From Hydrangea macrophylla (lineage: Eukaryota; Streptophyta; Magnoliopsida; Cornales; Hydrangeaceae): DNA of 64,000 bases. The DNA lies in NCBI GenBank assembly GCA_033977485.1, contig CM066982.1:10035218-10099217 (forward strand). Direction: 5' to 3'. Below, in pieces: positions 10,298 through 21,847 of the stretch. A program made the translations under genes and the position numbers. The notes beneath the pieces were generated by a model, which worked only from the letters and a program-made list of their open reading frames with translations, did not search any database and was not told where the DNA came from. Positions within the stretch are counted from its first letter, which is position 1. Each line of letters opens with the position of its first letter.

Positions 10298-11770
10298 CTA
10301 GGTCGAGGCATAGTCAGGCTCATCCAATTGGATGTGCTCGACCTCGGGTTGGAAATCCTCTAAGAACGGTTTTAACCTTTGGCCATTGACCTTGAAACTT
10401 TCTTCGTACTTAGTATTAAATAACTCGACGGCCCTACGTGGAAAGACAGATTTGACTATGAAGGGTCTTGTCCACCGAGATCGGAGTTTTCCTGGGAAGA
10501 GATGAAGGCGTGAATCGTATAATAAAACTTTCTGTCCTGACTCGAAAGATTTTTGAAAAATTGTTCTATCATGGCGAGCCTTCAACCTTTCCTTGTGGAG
10601 TTTAGCATTATCGTATGCATCTCGACGGATTTCTTCCAGTTCAGCCAACTGGAGTTTCCGGAGATGACCTCCCTCTTTAATGTCGAAGTTTAATGAGCGT
10701 GTCACCCAATATGCTTTGTTCTCGATTTCGTCGGGAAGGTGACATGCCTTACCATATACTAACCTATACGGGGACATCCCCAGATTTGTCTTGTAGGCAG
10801 TACGGTATGCCCAAAGAGCATCAGTCAGTTTATAAGCCCAGTCTTTTCTGTTAAAACTAACCGTCTTTTCTAATATATGCTTGATTTCATGGTTAGCCAA
10901 CTCTGCCTGCCCGTTTATTTGTGGGTGGTAGGCTAGAGCAATTTTGTGATTCACCCCGTATTTCTTGAGTAGTGACTCCAAAGGCCTATTGCAAAAGTGT
11001 TTGCCTTGGTCACTTATTAGCTCTTTTGGGGTCCCGAAACGCGATAGGATGTTTTCCTTAAGGAAGGACATTACTGTTCTGTGCTCATTGCGTCTCGTCA
11101 GTATCGCTTCTACCCATTTTGATATATATTCCACAGCCAGGAGTATATATTCACAGTTGTTAGATTTAGGAAACGGGCCCATAAAGTCTATGCCCCAACA
11201 ATCGAATATTTCAATTGTGATAATAGGGGTTTAGGGCATAGAGTTCCTTTTTGAAATTGTACCAAGCTTTTGACATCGTTGGCACGATTTACAAAAAGCA
11301 TATGCATCTTTGAACACGGTGGGCCAATAGAAGCCACTGTGTAGGACTTTATGAGCGGTCTTTTGGGAGGCAAAATGGCCACTGCAGGCTTCAGAATGAC
11401 AGGAGGCCAAAATTACGGTTATGTCCTCATTCAGAACACAACGTCTGGTGACTTGATCAGCACAATACTTAAATAAGTAGGGGTCATCGAAAAAGAAATG
11501 ACGTGCGAACGAAAGGAACCTTTTCTTGTCCTGATTTGACTAATGACTTGGGGTCTGTCCTGTAACACGGTAATTTATTATATCCGCGTACCAAGGTAAA
11601 CTGGAAACAGCCATCAGTTGTTCGCCTAGGAATTAATCTTTTATTGGTACGGGCTTAGTGTTATCAGTAAATGTCAACCGAGAAAAATGATCGGTGACCA
11701 CATTTTCTACTCCCTTTTTATCCTTGATAGTGATATCAAATTCCTGGAGTAGGAGTATCCAGCGGATGAG
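10298..11770 (-). pseudogene. Athila integrase (with RNase H-integrase linker)
   Basis: Same frame as the RT upstream, reaching the stop at 10298, with in-frame stops at 11633, 11540 and 11231. The linker is followed by a zinc-binding segment (CKSCQRCQ near 11275). The core begins GIDFMGPFP (first Asp), continues with ISDQGKHF (second Asp, near 11010) and reaches [11 protein letters not shown] (the Glu, near 10905), giving a complete DDE triad. The C-terminal part has a basic region and [15 protein letters not shown], the GKLxSRWxGPF-like motif usual in this lineage. The core from 11182 onward is uninterrupted (294 codons). Integrase inserts the cDNA into the genome. Confidence 0.85.
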
Positions 11771-11773
11771 CCT

Positions 11774-13190
11774 CTATTTTGCGTCCTTCTTAGATAGCAG
11801 GTACTTGAGGGCCGAGTGGTCTGTAAAACAGACGATTGGGGACCCTATCAGATAAGACCTGAATTTGCATAGAGCAAAAACTATTGCCAGTAGCTCTTTC
11901 TCGGTAGTCGTATAATTCATTTGAGCTTCGTTGAGTGTTCGGCTGGCATAGTATATTACATAAGGCTTACTGTCCTTCCTCTGTCCTAGAACTGCGCCAA
12001 TGGCATAGTCGCTAGCATCGCACATTAACTCAAAAGGCAAACTCCAGTCGGGTGCCTGTATTATCGGTGCAGAGGTAAGGTGTTCTTTTAGTGCGTCAAA
12101 AGATGTTTGACAGTTTTTCGACCATTCAAATGGCATGTCTTTAGCCAACAGTTGACACAGTGGTCGGGAGATTGCATTAAAATTTTTGATAAAGCGACGA
12201 TAGAATCCCGCATATCCCAGAAATGATCGGATGTCTCGGACTGTACGAGGGACAGTTAGATTTGAAATTATATCGATTTTTGCTTTATCGACTTGGATAC
12301 CCTTATCAGAAATAATGTGGCCGAGGACAATTCCCTTGGTCACCATGAAGTGACACTTTTCCCAATTTAGTACTAAGTGTTTGTCCTCGCATCTCGCTAA
12401 CACATTCTCAAGGTTTTCTAGGTAGTTATCAAACCTATGGCTAAACACTGAGAAGTCGTCCATAAAGACCTCGAGTGTCTGTTCAACCATATCACTGAAT
12501 ATGCTTAACATGCACCGCTGAAAGGTAGCAGGTGCATTGCATAAACCGAAGGGCATACGACGGTAGGCGAATGTACCGAACGGACAAGTGAAAGTCGTCT
12601 TCTCCTGATCTTCAGGAGAAATTTTGATTTGGTTATAGCCACTATATCCGTCCAAGAAGCAATAAAATTTATGACCCGCCACTCTTTTTAGCATTTGATC
12701 CATGAACGGCAATAGAAAGTGGTCTTTCCGGGTCACAGTATTTAACTTTCGATAATCAATACACATCCGCCATCCGGTGGGGACGAATGTTGGTACTAAC
12801 TTGCCATCTTTGTTTGGGATAACTGTTATACCAGCCTTTTTGGGCACCACCTGGGTTGGACTAACCCAAGAGCTGTCAGAGATAGGATATATAATCCCAA
12901 TGTCTAGTAGTTTTAGAACTTCCTTTTTCACGACTTCTTGCATATTGGAATTCAGACGCCTCTGCATTTGTCGCGAAGGTTTGGCGTCTTCCTCCAGATA
13001 TATCTTATGGGTGCAAATAGATGGGCTTATGCCTTTTAGGTCGGTAATAGTCCATCCCAATGCTCCCTTGTGCTGTTTGAGCATGTGAATTAACTTATCC
13101 TCTTGTTTCGAGTTCAACATGGATGAGATTATCACAGGATAAGTCTTTTCAGTCCTTAGAAAAGCGTATTTGAGCTCTTTGGAAGCTCCT
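11774..13190 (-). pseudogene. Athila reverse transcriptase and RNase H
   Basis: A 453-codon open stretch (13135-11774) whose similarity extends upstream to about 13190, where a frameshift separates it from the protease region. RT landmarks are in order: WRMCIDYRKLN, YCFLDGYSGYNQI, FAYRRMPFGLCNAPATFQ and the catalytic loop FMDDFSVF (FMDD form). GYAGFYRRFI closes the thumb region. RNase H follows with MCDASDYAIGAVL, YTTTEKELLAIV and FTDHSALKYL. A TAG at 11774 then separates it from the integrase linker in the same frame. It copies the genomic RNA into DNA in the particle. The catalytic residues look intact, so the block is upstream and downstream stops rather than the RT itself. Confidence 0.9.
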
Positions 13191-15864
13191 TTAATTCTAA
13201 GTTAGGAAACTGAAAATTTGAAGGCATAGTTAACTTCGTTTTTGGAGGCAAAGGTTCATATGGTGTGACCCACATGCATTCAGCTCTATCCTCTACTTGC
13301 GTATCCATCATGAGGCAGGCATGATTTAAGGCGGTGTCCAATGGAGTTGAATCGTTAGGTTTGTAGACTGCGTCAAGTTGTGACACTACTACTTCCAAAG
13401 GATCTTTATAGTCAACAAAATCAGCCTCATCATCGATGATCGTTTTGATGAAATTAACTTCTTCTTCGTCCTCGTATTCTTCAGGTCGGGGATTTGAAAA
13501 TATCTTGACGTTTAAGGTCATATTCCCGAATACGATGGTCATGATACCACTTCTTATTTTAATTGTGGCATCTATGGTGTTGAGGAATGGACGTCCAAAA
13601 ATCACCGGGAGTTGTGAACATGGATTAGACACGGGTTTGGTATCCAATATCACAAAATCAACCAGGAAGACAAAAGTGTCTATCTACACCAGAACGTCCT
13701 CCAGTATTCCTCTAGGATATTTAACTGACCTATCTGCCAGTTGCAACGCAACTCGGGTGGGTTTGAGTTCACCCAACCCTAGTTGTTTATAGACTGAATA
13801 TGGCAATAGGTTTACACTTGCTCCTAGATCAAGGAGTGCGTTGTCTATCCTTTGATTCCCAATCCGACACGAGACAGTTGGGGTGCCAGGATCTTTAAGC
13901 TTTGGAGGCAATTCGTTTTGGATGATTGCACTTGCTTGGCAAGCGACGTAGGCGTGTTTCTTCACACTTTGCCTCCTCTTGACCGTGCATAAGTCTTTGA
14001 GGTACTTAGCATAGGCCGGCACTTGTTTGATTGCATCAAGGAGTGGAAGATTGATTTTGACTTGTTTGAACAGTTCCAAGAACTCCTGATTCCTTGCCTC
14101 ATTTTGGGGTTTCTTAAGCCTTTGAGGGTAAGGCGCAGGGAAAGGGCATTTAGGTAATTCGTTACTAGCAAGCTCCTTTCCGGGCCTTCTCTCAATTTCT
14201 TCTACTTGTTTAGGAGCTTCATCTTTTTCAACCAATGGTTCGTTATTATTAAGTTGCTCCTCTTCCTGAGTAGATGATTTTCTATTAATCGCCACTTCCT
14301 CGTCTTCATACTCCTCGGGAGTAGAATGAGGCATGTTTTTCCCTATGACCTTGCCGCTTCTCAGAGTTGTCACGGCTTTGGCTTGCTCATGGTTGTTGGG
14401 ACCATTGTTGAATCCCTTAGGGTTTGGAAGTGGTTGGGCAGGAAATGTTCCTCCCACTCCCTCTTGTCGTGCATCCATCCTCTCTAACGTTGTAGACATC
14501 TTGCTCATCATTTGAATTAACTGCTACATTAGATTCACGTTAGAAAGAGGATCTTCCTCCTGCGACTTTTTGTGTGGGGGAACGTACACGTTTGGATGTT
14601 GATTATTAGAGGGTTGAGCTTGATTGTAGTTGTTTGGTCTATTTTGATTGAATGGCTGGGGCTGCCTATTGAATTGCCCTTGATATTGGTTATTGTTATT
14701 ATAGGGCTGTTGTTGATATTGATTTTGGGTCCCAGCATTATTTTTCCAATCAAACCCGGGGTGATTCCATCTATTGTTATTATGTTGTGAATTATAATTG
14801 TTGTAGGAATTCCTCGCCCCCCTATACCCTTGCATGACATTCATTTCCATGGGGGGTTGTTCTTGAAAATACGGCACATTAGGGCAGTATTGGCTAGTAT
14901 GTCCCAGCATGTTGCATGTGCCACATGGTTCTTCAAGCAAAACCTGCCTAGAACTCTCGCCTTTCATTCCCAACTCTTCCACTTTCTTCACTATTTCTTC
15001 ATATTTATTCATCAGATGATTCTCACTTTTTAGTTGGTATAAACTTTTCTCTTCCACACAGGATATCTGTAAGCGTGGAACATCTTCCGAGTTCGACCAC
15101 TCATGGGCATGTTCAGCTAACCACTCAAAGTGAGCTTCAGCTTCTTCAGTGTTCTTGCGAAGAAATGGCCCTGAACTCATGGTCTCGACCAACTTTTTAG
15201 TTTCACCATTTAATCCTTCATAAAAGTAGCTTATGGTTCGCCATTTCTCATACCCGTGATGTGGGCATGATAGAAGCAAATCCTTGAAACGCTCCCACGT
15301 TTGGGTGAAGGTTTTATTGCTCTTTTGTTTGTAAGAGTTTATTTGTTGTTTAAGCTCAGTGGTCATGCGGGGTGGAAAGAATTTCTTCAGAAAAGTGGTG
15401 TTCATCGCATGCCAGGTGTAGATTGAATTTGGCTTTAAGGTGAGTAACCACGCTTTTGCTTTATCCTTCAGGGTGAAAGGAAATAGCATTAGACGTGTCA
15501 CGTCTATAGGACAATTCTATGAAAATGTTTTACAAACATCCTCAAAGTCATTGACATATAGATACGCCTTCTCGCTCTCCATTCCATGGAAGGTAGGAAG
15601 GAGTTGAATCATTCCATTGCAAAATTAAAATTTGCCTGCATAGGGTGGGATGAGAATACAAGAAGGTGTAGGCGCGTGTTCAGGTGTCATGAGATCGCAC
15701 AAAGGACGAAGTGAATCGTCAATTGGTACAACCACATTATCACCATTTTCACTTTGATTATCGGCCATTGAATCAATAGGTGTATCTATGGGGTTAATAG
15801 AACTAGATGAATTGGATGAATAGAATTGGTTTCCGTAAATTCCTTCGATGGAATTATCTGACAT
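13156..15864 (-). pseudogene. Athila gag and protease polyprotein
   Basis: One minus-strand frame from ATG 15864 to the stop at 13156, broken by in-frame stops at 15625, just above 15501, at 14521-14526 and at 13684. The retrotransposon gag core lies at 15480-14950 (FPFTLKDKAKAWL, FLKKFFPPRMT, ERFKDLLLSCPHHGYE). A CGTCNMLGHTSQYC zinc knuckle follows (near 14930), then an Asn/Gln-rich tail. Protease follows near 13860: LLDLGASVNLLPYSVY, with D-L-G replacing the usual D-T/S-G. The stretch after the stop at 13684 continues the protease region (VIFGRPFLNT). Gag forms the particle; protease matures it. Frame continuity with four nonsense codons points to recent loss of function. Confidence 0.85.
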
Positions 15865-15971
15865 AAAGGGAAAGACCCTAAGTAGTTTTTTTTATCTAAA
15901 GAATAAAAGAAAAAGAAAAACAGAAAGAGATAAGGATAGATTGAGGTAATCTAAGCGTTAGCTTGTCGCCT

Positions 15972-15989
15972 TCCCCGGCAACGGCGCCA
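15972..15989 (-). other. Athila primer binding site (tRNA-Asp)
   Basis: The minus strand reads TGGCGCCGTTGCCGGGGA, the complement of the 3' end of plant tRNA-Asp with CCA, six bases from the 5' LTR edge at 15996. This is the PBS typical of Athila elements. Confidence 0.88.
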
Positions 15990-16660
15990 AAAACTTGACA
16001 CCAGAATTTTTTTGTGTGCGCTTGTGTGCTATACCCAAGTGTAGGTAATCATGCAAGTAGTAGTCTGGTTAAGTCCAGGTCGATCCCACAAGGAAGGTGT
16101 TAAACTAAATACCTAGATTAAACTCTAAAAAGAAAACAAAAATCAATACTTTAAAGGGAGGTAGAACACGAAGTTCCACGGTCTATCAACTACTAAAGAT
16201 AAAGCTATTAAACTAAGTTAATCTAACAACTAACTAGCAAATTAAAGCGGTATTTTAAAACGTGTTTCTTTCTTAATAAAAGAGAATGTTGGGATTACAC
16301 GAATTCACCGTGACCTAGCCATCTACCATGCAGTTACGTTGAAGCTCAATGGAGCACATTCTCTACAGTATTCTGTGTTTATCTAAAGGTAAAGAATCCA
16401 TAGTCCTTTCATGATCGGGACTATGTCATCACAATTAAGTTTGAAATACATAAAAGCGGTTTAAAATAATAGTTAAGACTCGCACCTACAATGGTGTTAG
16501 CATTGAGGGTGGTTTGCAAAATGTATTGAAGAAAAACACCTCAAGGCTTTAAGTTTACAGACTGTTTTGACAAACTGAGCATTTGGGGACAGTTTGATAA
16601 CAAATCAGTAAAACAGAAAGTCTAGGAATACTGCATAGAATGTTCTCAAGAATCGAAGAG

Positions 16661-16781
16661 TTCGATCGATCGACGCGCTTTCGATCGATCGAACATCTTC
16701 ATCCCTCGATCGATCGAACTGACTTCGATCGATTGACAATGTCTCTGTTCCGATCGATCGAACTAACTTCGATTGATCGAA
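16661..16781. repeat. TCGATCGA-type palindrome array (deleted from sister LTR)
   Basis: Six words in about 120 bp, starting near 16661, 16680, 16704, 16725, 16750 and 16768 (steps 18-25 bp). Four are perfect TCGATCGATCGA-type words. It lies downstream of the TATA box in the element's sense. Confidence 0.88.
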
Positions 16782-17200
16782 CACAGGAATTATTCTGCTG
16801 CATGGCAGAGGCTTAAGATCACAGTTTCATCATGATCTCCCAACCTGGGGACTACTCAGACATAGTTTGGAGTAGTACATAGTTGTTTTTAACGTAAAGA
16901 TTCATTAAGGATGCGTTTGTTTGTGATTTAATCATGAAAATTATAAAAACTAATGGTGTAAATTTATCTAGCATACAAACTATGTGATAACTGATTATAT
17001 TACTCTAAACTATGTGCAGAATGTAAATAAAACAATAAAGGAGTAACCTGGAATGAAGAACTATTATTAAACGAAGGGAATCCAAGTTACAATACCAAAA
17101 GTCTTTGAAAATCTACAAAACAATGGAGAAAACTCTCTCTCTATATATATATAAAATTGATGAAAAAGTAATGTGGGCGTCCTTATTTTCGTGAATACAA

Positions 17201-17219
17201 CTGATATATATAGAAAAAA
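17201..17219 (-). promoter_or_regulatory. TATA-like box, Athila 5' LTR
   Basis: The minus strand reads TTTTTTCTATATATATCAG about 65 bp downstream of the palindrome array, the expected core promoter position for the genomic transcript. It is assigned by sequence and position only. Confidence 0.5.
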
Positions 17220-17281
17220 TGAAAGCTAGGGTTTCAACCACTGTCCCCGCAGCGTGCGCGTATGTTCTGATAAAAGCCATG

Positions 17282-17392
17282 TTCGATCGATCGAACATCT
17301 CTCGATCGATTGAACTTCTGGGATCTTCGATCGCTCGAACTCAAGTCGATCGATCAAAATCTCGATCGCTCGAACCCTGTTCGATCGCTTGA
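17282..17392. repeat. TCGATCGA-type palindrome array upstream of TATA
   Basis: The orthologous array of 4184-4292. Words start near 17283, 17302, 17327, 17346, 17362 and 17381. One word differs by a G to A at a CpG, and one spacer differs by a short insertion. Confidence 0.88.
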
Positions 17393-17646
17393 ACTCTGTT
17401 CTTCAGCTTTGAAATGTCTTCTTTAAAACCCAGCACTTCCTTTTATTGTTATCTTCCAATTCTCCACACTGCAACGGTAATCTGCACACATAACCACTAA
17501 AACAATACCACTTATCATAGATTAATCATATTATATAAAAACTGGCATTGTGATTCAAATTGCAGATAAACAAGAAAATTGTAAACTAATTTAGTGTATT
17601 TTCTTCTTTTAACGTGGTTGTATTTTACAAATACCCCTGTTTGTCA

Positions 17647-17651
17647 GTACC
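17647..17651. repeat. target site duplication GTACC (right)
   Basis: Exact repeat of 3235-3239, marking the right boundary of the Athila insertion within the chromovirus LTR. Confidence 0.92.
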
Positions 17652-17927
17652 ATAAAATGTCACAACCAACAATATAATATAATATGAAAAGCACTTTAAC
17701 AAATATTCATTTAATCATATAAATGCAACTAAATTTAATCTGGGCCTCCCATGGGTCCCACTTTTATATCTGTCCCACCTCTAGTAGAATTTTTAATGGT
17801 GTCCTTTTCCAAACACATATCACATCGAGGTGACTGAAACTCACCCAAATCATCACATGCAATTAATCACACTAATGAATGCATGAGAAATAAATATTAC
17901 TATCTTTTTTCGGGTACGGGTATTACA

Positions 17928-19370
17928 AAACAGATATTGATGAGAATCTCAGGAGGGAAGAAATTATGTGGAAACAAAAGTCTAGAATTAATTAGATGGC
18001 TAAAACAAGGTGACAATAGTTCGTGTTTTTTCCACCTTTCCACCATCATCCGGAGAAGGAAAAACTCTATTCTCTTCCTCCAGGATATCAATGGGAGTTG
18101 GATGGACGATCTTAGAGTAATTTATGATACTCTCATTTCTAACTTTCAGTCCTTGTTTAAGTCGGATAGGCCTTGGTTCCCGAATGATCTGGATGGTCTC
18201 ATTCAAAGATGCATCACTCAGGAGGATAATGACAATCCGACTCACTGTCTGGATGAGGATGAAATTAAATTGGCTTTATTTCAGATCGGATCTACAAAGG
18301 CCCCTGGCCCTGATGGGCTTTCTGCCATCTTCTTTAAAATATTTTGGAGCACTGTGAAATTTGACGTTATTGATACTGTGATGAGTTTCTTCACTGAAGG
18401 CACTTTCATAAAATAGCTGAATCACAGAAACATCACCTTGATCCCGAAAGTGGAAAGTTCCTCCACGTGTCACCACTTCAGGCCAATTAGTCTTTGCAAC
18501 GTCACTTATAAAATCATTTCCAAGATTCTTACTAATCGACTTAAACCTCATCTCGACAAAATTATCCCTCCCATGCAAGCGGCTTTTGTTTCGGGTAGAT
18601 CTATTCATGATAATAGTATTATCGCTCATGAGCTTATCCACATGATGAAAAAGAAGAGAGGTAAAAGTGTGTTAATGGAAATCAAGTTTGATATAGAAAA
18701 GGCATATGACTGTGTTGAGTGGTCCTTCCTCATCCAAGTTCTTAATTGTTTGGGTTTTAATGAAATCTGGTGCAACTAGATTTCCAATGTATCTCTACTG
18801 TTTCATTTTCTGTTCTCATTAATGGGAATCCTACTAGCTTCTTTAAGCCGGAAAGAGGCCTCCTTCAAGGAGACCCTCTCTCACCCTTCCTTTTCATCTT
18901 GTGTGTTGATGTGCTCTCGAGATTTTTGGATAGGGATGTTCATCATGGCTCCTTCATGGGTATCAAAGCTAAAAAGGACTGCCCGATCATCAATCACCTT
19001 CTCTTTATAGATGATTTGATTATTTTTGGTCAAGTCAACCTGGATGAAGCCAATAATATGTTACGACACATCTCTACTTTTGCCAAGTGGTTAGGTCAAA
19101 AAGTAAACCAAATCAAATCCAATTTTTTGTTCAGTCGGAACATTTGTCCTGACATGGCTCGTTCGATTTGTCATGCAGCTGGCCTCAAGAGAGCCCCAAC
19201 TAGCACAAAATACCTGGGCCTGACTTTACCTATGGACGGATCAAAATCACAAGTGTTTGCTGAGGTAATATCGACAAGCTGGAAGAGGTACCCTCATTCA
19301 AATAGTTGCCCAGGGTCTTCCAGTTTACACTATGTCTACCTCTCTTGCCCCATCTTCACTTTGTGCTAAA
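17928..19370 (+). pseudogene. L1-type LINE ORF2, reverse transcriptase part
   Basis: The segment starts abruptly at the chromovirus LTR edge; the endonuclease half lies beyond that insertion, outside the window. Landmarks: IMWKQKSRIN and FFHLSTIIRRRKNSI before the RT, STKAPGPDGLSAIFFK, FRPISLCNVTYKIISKIL, AFVSGRSIHDN, KFDIEKAYDCVEW, GLLQGDPLSPFLF and the catalytic loop FIDD (usually F/YADD) near 19004. A frame change near 18770 and stops at 18414 and 18777 disable it. Target-primed reverse transcription is the family's mechanism. The sequence belongs to the plant L1 clade by motif order. Confidence 0.88.
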
Positions 19371-19396
19371 CTAGACCAAGCTTTCGGAAGGTTCTA

Positions 19397-20545
19397 ATGG
19401 GTCATTCTCAAGAAGGAAAGCAGCACCTTTTCCTTAAGGTCTGGGATCTCATTTTTCGCCTAAAAAAGGTTGGTGGTTTGGGGTTTCGACGCACAAAAGA
19501 CTATAATCTTGCTCTCATGGCAAAGCTAGGGTGGCAATTTATGTCTCAGGAAAATAAAACTTGGATCCAGCTCCTAAAAGGGAAATATCAGTGGAGGGAC
19601 CACTTGCTTAATGTCCCGAAAGCTCCCAATGCTTTGTGGCTTTGGCAGGGCATCCTTGAAACGATTCCACTTCTCAGGAAAGGCTCTTGTAAGCTTATCG
19701 GCTTGGGTAATGACACCTCCATTTGGGATGATCCTTGGGTCCCATCTCTCCATAACTTCAGCCTTGATTCCATCTTCAGTCCCAGACCCAATGTGCATAC
19801 AGTGGTGGACCTTACACCAATTATAGAAAATTGGTATCACAATCTCCTCAGAGCAATTTTCATGCAAGATTCTGTCAATGATATCCTCCGTATTCAGATG
19901 CCAACTCAAAGGACAAATGATACATAGATTTGGACACATGATAAGATGGGTTCGTTCTCAGTTATGTCTACTTACCTAGTCGACCAGTAAGCTAGGTTCA
20001 CGACTACTATTGCTTTATCTCCTCACTTTTGGAAGTATATGTGGAATGCTAAACTCCACAGTCGTCACAAGGTCTTCCTTTGGAAAATTGCCTCTAAAGC
20101 TATTCCAACTATGGATATTTTAGCCACCCATTTCCATGTTGATAACCCCTATTGTGCTATCTGCGATTGTTCTTCTGAAAATCGAGAACACCTTTTCCTT
20201 GATTGCCCTGTGACCCGCATTTTTCGGATTTCATCAAAATGGCCTATAAACATTTTGACTTTTGTGGGTTTGGGTATTGAAAATTGGATCAAGTTGGTTC
20301 TCAATCCAACTTCTACTCTTGGCATCCCTTGGGAGGAATCCCTAGAGTTTACTATTTTTTCCACCATTATTTTGGAACAGACTTGGTCTCTTCGAAACCA
20401 GATGCACCATGATAATCTAATCTTCAATGCTCCCTTCTGGATCGATTGGATTTGTGGCTTAACCGCTAAGCATTGGGAAACACAAAAGAACCTTCTTCCG
20501 CCCCCAAAACCAGACCCTGGGTGTTTGGATCCCCCTGCCTCCTAA
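19397..20545 (+). pseudogene. LINE ORF2 C-terminal domain with zinc-binding region
   Basis: Same frame as the second RT block (frame 2), with stops near 19925 and 19987. It begins with GGLGFRRTKDYNLALMAKLGWQ, the conserved segment after the thumb. From 20039 it contains the zf-RVT type motif KLHSRHKVFLWKIASKAIP followed by CAICDCSSENREHLFLDC. The region after 20380 links to an RNase H-like tail. Intact counterparts help bind the template or target during reverse transcription. Confidence 0.8.
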
Positions 20546-20935
20546 TTAGATCAAGATCAACTTCAATGTGGCGATCAGAAATCATACTTCCTCTGTGGCT
20601 ATGATCGTTAGAGATGATGTGGGTAAGCCTTGCTATGCCCGTATTTGGAGACGTGAAGCTTTGGATCCCACGGTCGCTGAAGCTAAAGCTGCTTCCTTTG
20701 CTATCAAGGAACCTATTTGCTAAGGATTCAAAAACCTTATTGTTGTAGGGGACTCGCTCCTTATTTGCTCCCCTCTTCGTGATTAGAATTCCACCCCAAT
20801 TTAGGAGATTGACTCTATCCTTAGAGACTGTCAGAATGTCCTATCTTTTTTCGATGGTTTTTGGTGTGTTGCTAAAATTCATAGATCTCCTAAGTTTTGT
20901 AGCTCACAATCTGGCCCAATGAGCCCACATTTGTA
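20546..20935 (+). pseudogene. LINE RNase H-like tail
   Basis: After the ORF ends at 20545, fragments in shifting frames spell an RNase H of the type fused to plant L1 LINEs: AMIVRDDVGKPCYARIWRRE, AEAKAASFAIKE and IVVGDSLLICS. Stops and small frameshifts break it. The 3' UTR runs to the poly(A) at 21058. Confidence 0.6.
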
Positions 20936-21534
20936 ATTGCTCGGGCCCTATCCCCATTGATAATATTCCTCCTTTTGTTTTTGCCCATGAGGATATCCAT
21001 CAATGGGGGTAATGGGAGTCCCTCTTCTGTTTTATAAATTGGTAATGCCTTTACACCAAAAAAAAAAAAAGAATCGTGTGTCTGGGATTTAATGCGGATT
21101 TACTAGCCCGTTGGGAAAATTTTAATAAAGCACTTTAGAGACTGTCAGAATGTCCTATTTGCTCCCCTCTTCGTGATTAGAATTCCACCCCAATTTAGGA
21201 GATTGACTCTATCCTTAGAGACTGTCAGAATGTCCTATCTTTTTTCGATGGTTTTTGGTGTGTTGCTAAAATTCATAGATCTCCTAAGTTTTGTAGCTCA
21301 CAATCTGGCCCAATGAGCCCACATTTGTAATTGCTCGGGCCCTATCCCCATTGATAATATTCCTCCTTTTGTTTTTGCCCATGAGGATATCCATCAATGG
21401 GGGTAATGGGAGTCCCTCTTCTGTTTTATAAATTGGTAATGCCTTTACACCAAAAAAAAAAAAAAAGAATCGTGTGTCTGGGATTTAATGCGGATTTACT
21501 AGCCCGTTGGGAAAATTTTAATAAAGCACTTTAG
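20762..21534. repeat. 394-bp tandem duplication of LINE 3' end plus flank
   Basis: Copy 1 is 20762-21138 and copy 2 is 21156-21534, offset 394 bp and nearly identical. Each contains the LINE 3' end, its poly(A) (13 and 15 A) and about 65 bp of flanking DNA, so duplication followed LINE insertion. Between the copies lie 19 bp (21139-21157) that repeat 20827-20845 of the LINE. Confidence 0.88.
21058..21070 (+). other. LINE poly(A) tail
   Basis: Thirteen A residues after GCCTTTACACC mark the LINE 3' end; the duplicated tail is at 21452-21466. The 5' copy of the target site lies outside the window, so no TSD can be checked. Confidence 0.8.
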
Positions 21535-21831
21535 AATTTTGAAATAGAGTGCAGTTTTACACACCCCAAAAATTCCTCACTCATTGTTCACCTGATTCTC
21601 TCATTGGCTAATGTAGTGAGACCCATGACTTTTTACCATTAATTAATCCTGGAACCCATTGCATTAACCAATGGGAGAGTTGGGTGAGCAATTTTGGGAT
21701 GAGCAAAAATGTATTCTTTGAAATAATGTTTTTTGTTGAAACAGGTTTAAAGGTGCTTCAACCCAAATGTGATGCAGAAAACAAATTTGGATTTTAATAA
21801 TTGTTTCTTGAATCCCTTGTCTTGTCATTAG
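21535..21831. other. intergenic, no feature seen
   Basis: AT-rich DNA containing short stretches such as CACCTGATTCTCTCATTGGCT. I see no domain, repeat or RNA gene. Confidence 0.4.
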
Positions 21832-21847
21832 TATGTATGCTTCTGTC

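Larger units (their letters stand above)
3240..17646 (-). mobile_element. complete Athila-like Ty3/gypsy retrotransposon
   Basis: A 14.4-kb element bounded by GTACC duplications and LTRs with TGACA...TGTCA ends. In minus-strand order it has the 5' LTR (15996-17646), a tRNA-Asp PBS, gag-protease-RT-RNase H-integrase (15864 to 10298), a small apparently spliced ORF (10149-9246), a third ORF (8215-6671), a long 3' non-coding region, a PPT and the 3' LTR (3240-4545). The gag sequence, tRNA-Asp PBS and extra ORF after integrase are typical of the Athila lineage. LTRs differ at roughly 3 percent of positions by eye plus one 338-bp deletion. Gag-pol carries several stops and one frameshift, so this copy is not autonomous. 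Confidence 0.9.
15996..17646 (-). repeat. Athila 5' LTR (full length)
   Basis: 1651 bp with TGACA...TGTCA termini. It carries two clusters of palindromic words (16661-16781 and 17282-17392) and a TATA-like box at 17201-17219. It retains the 338 bp missing from the left LTR. Confidence 0.92.
1476..17927 (-). mobile_element. chromovirus-type 5' LTR, split by a nested Athila element
   Basis: The LTR occupies 1476-3239 and 17647-17927 (about 2.0 kb after removing the insertion). On the minus strand it starts TGTAATACCCGTACCCG at 17927 and ends GGGTTGGGGTGTGACA at 1476. A second copy of the same family, in plus orientation, is the solo LTR at 51467-53567; shared landmarks include the AGAAAAGGGG repeats near 2370/52700 and the GGTACC site where Athila inserted. 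A PBS-like site and gag remnant lie inside it. The outer edge at 17927 abuts LINE coding sequence, so the element inserted into the LINE. The other LTR and TSD are outside the window. Confidence 0.8.
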
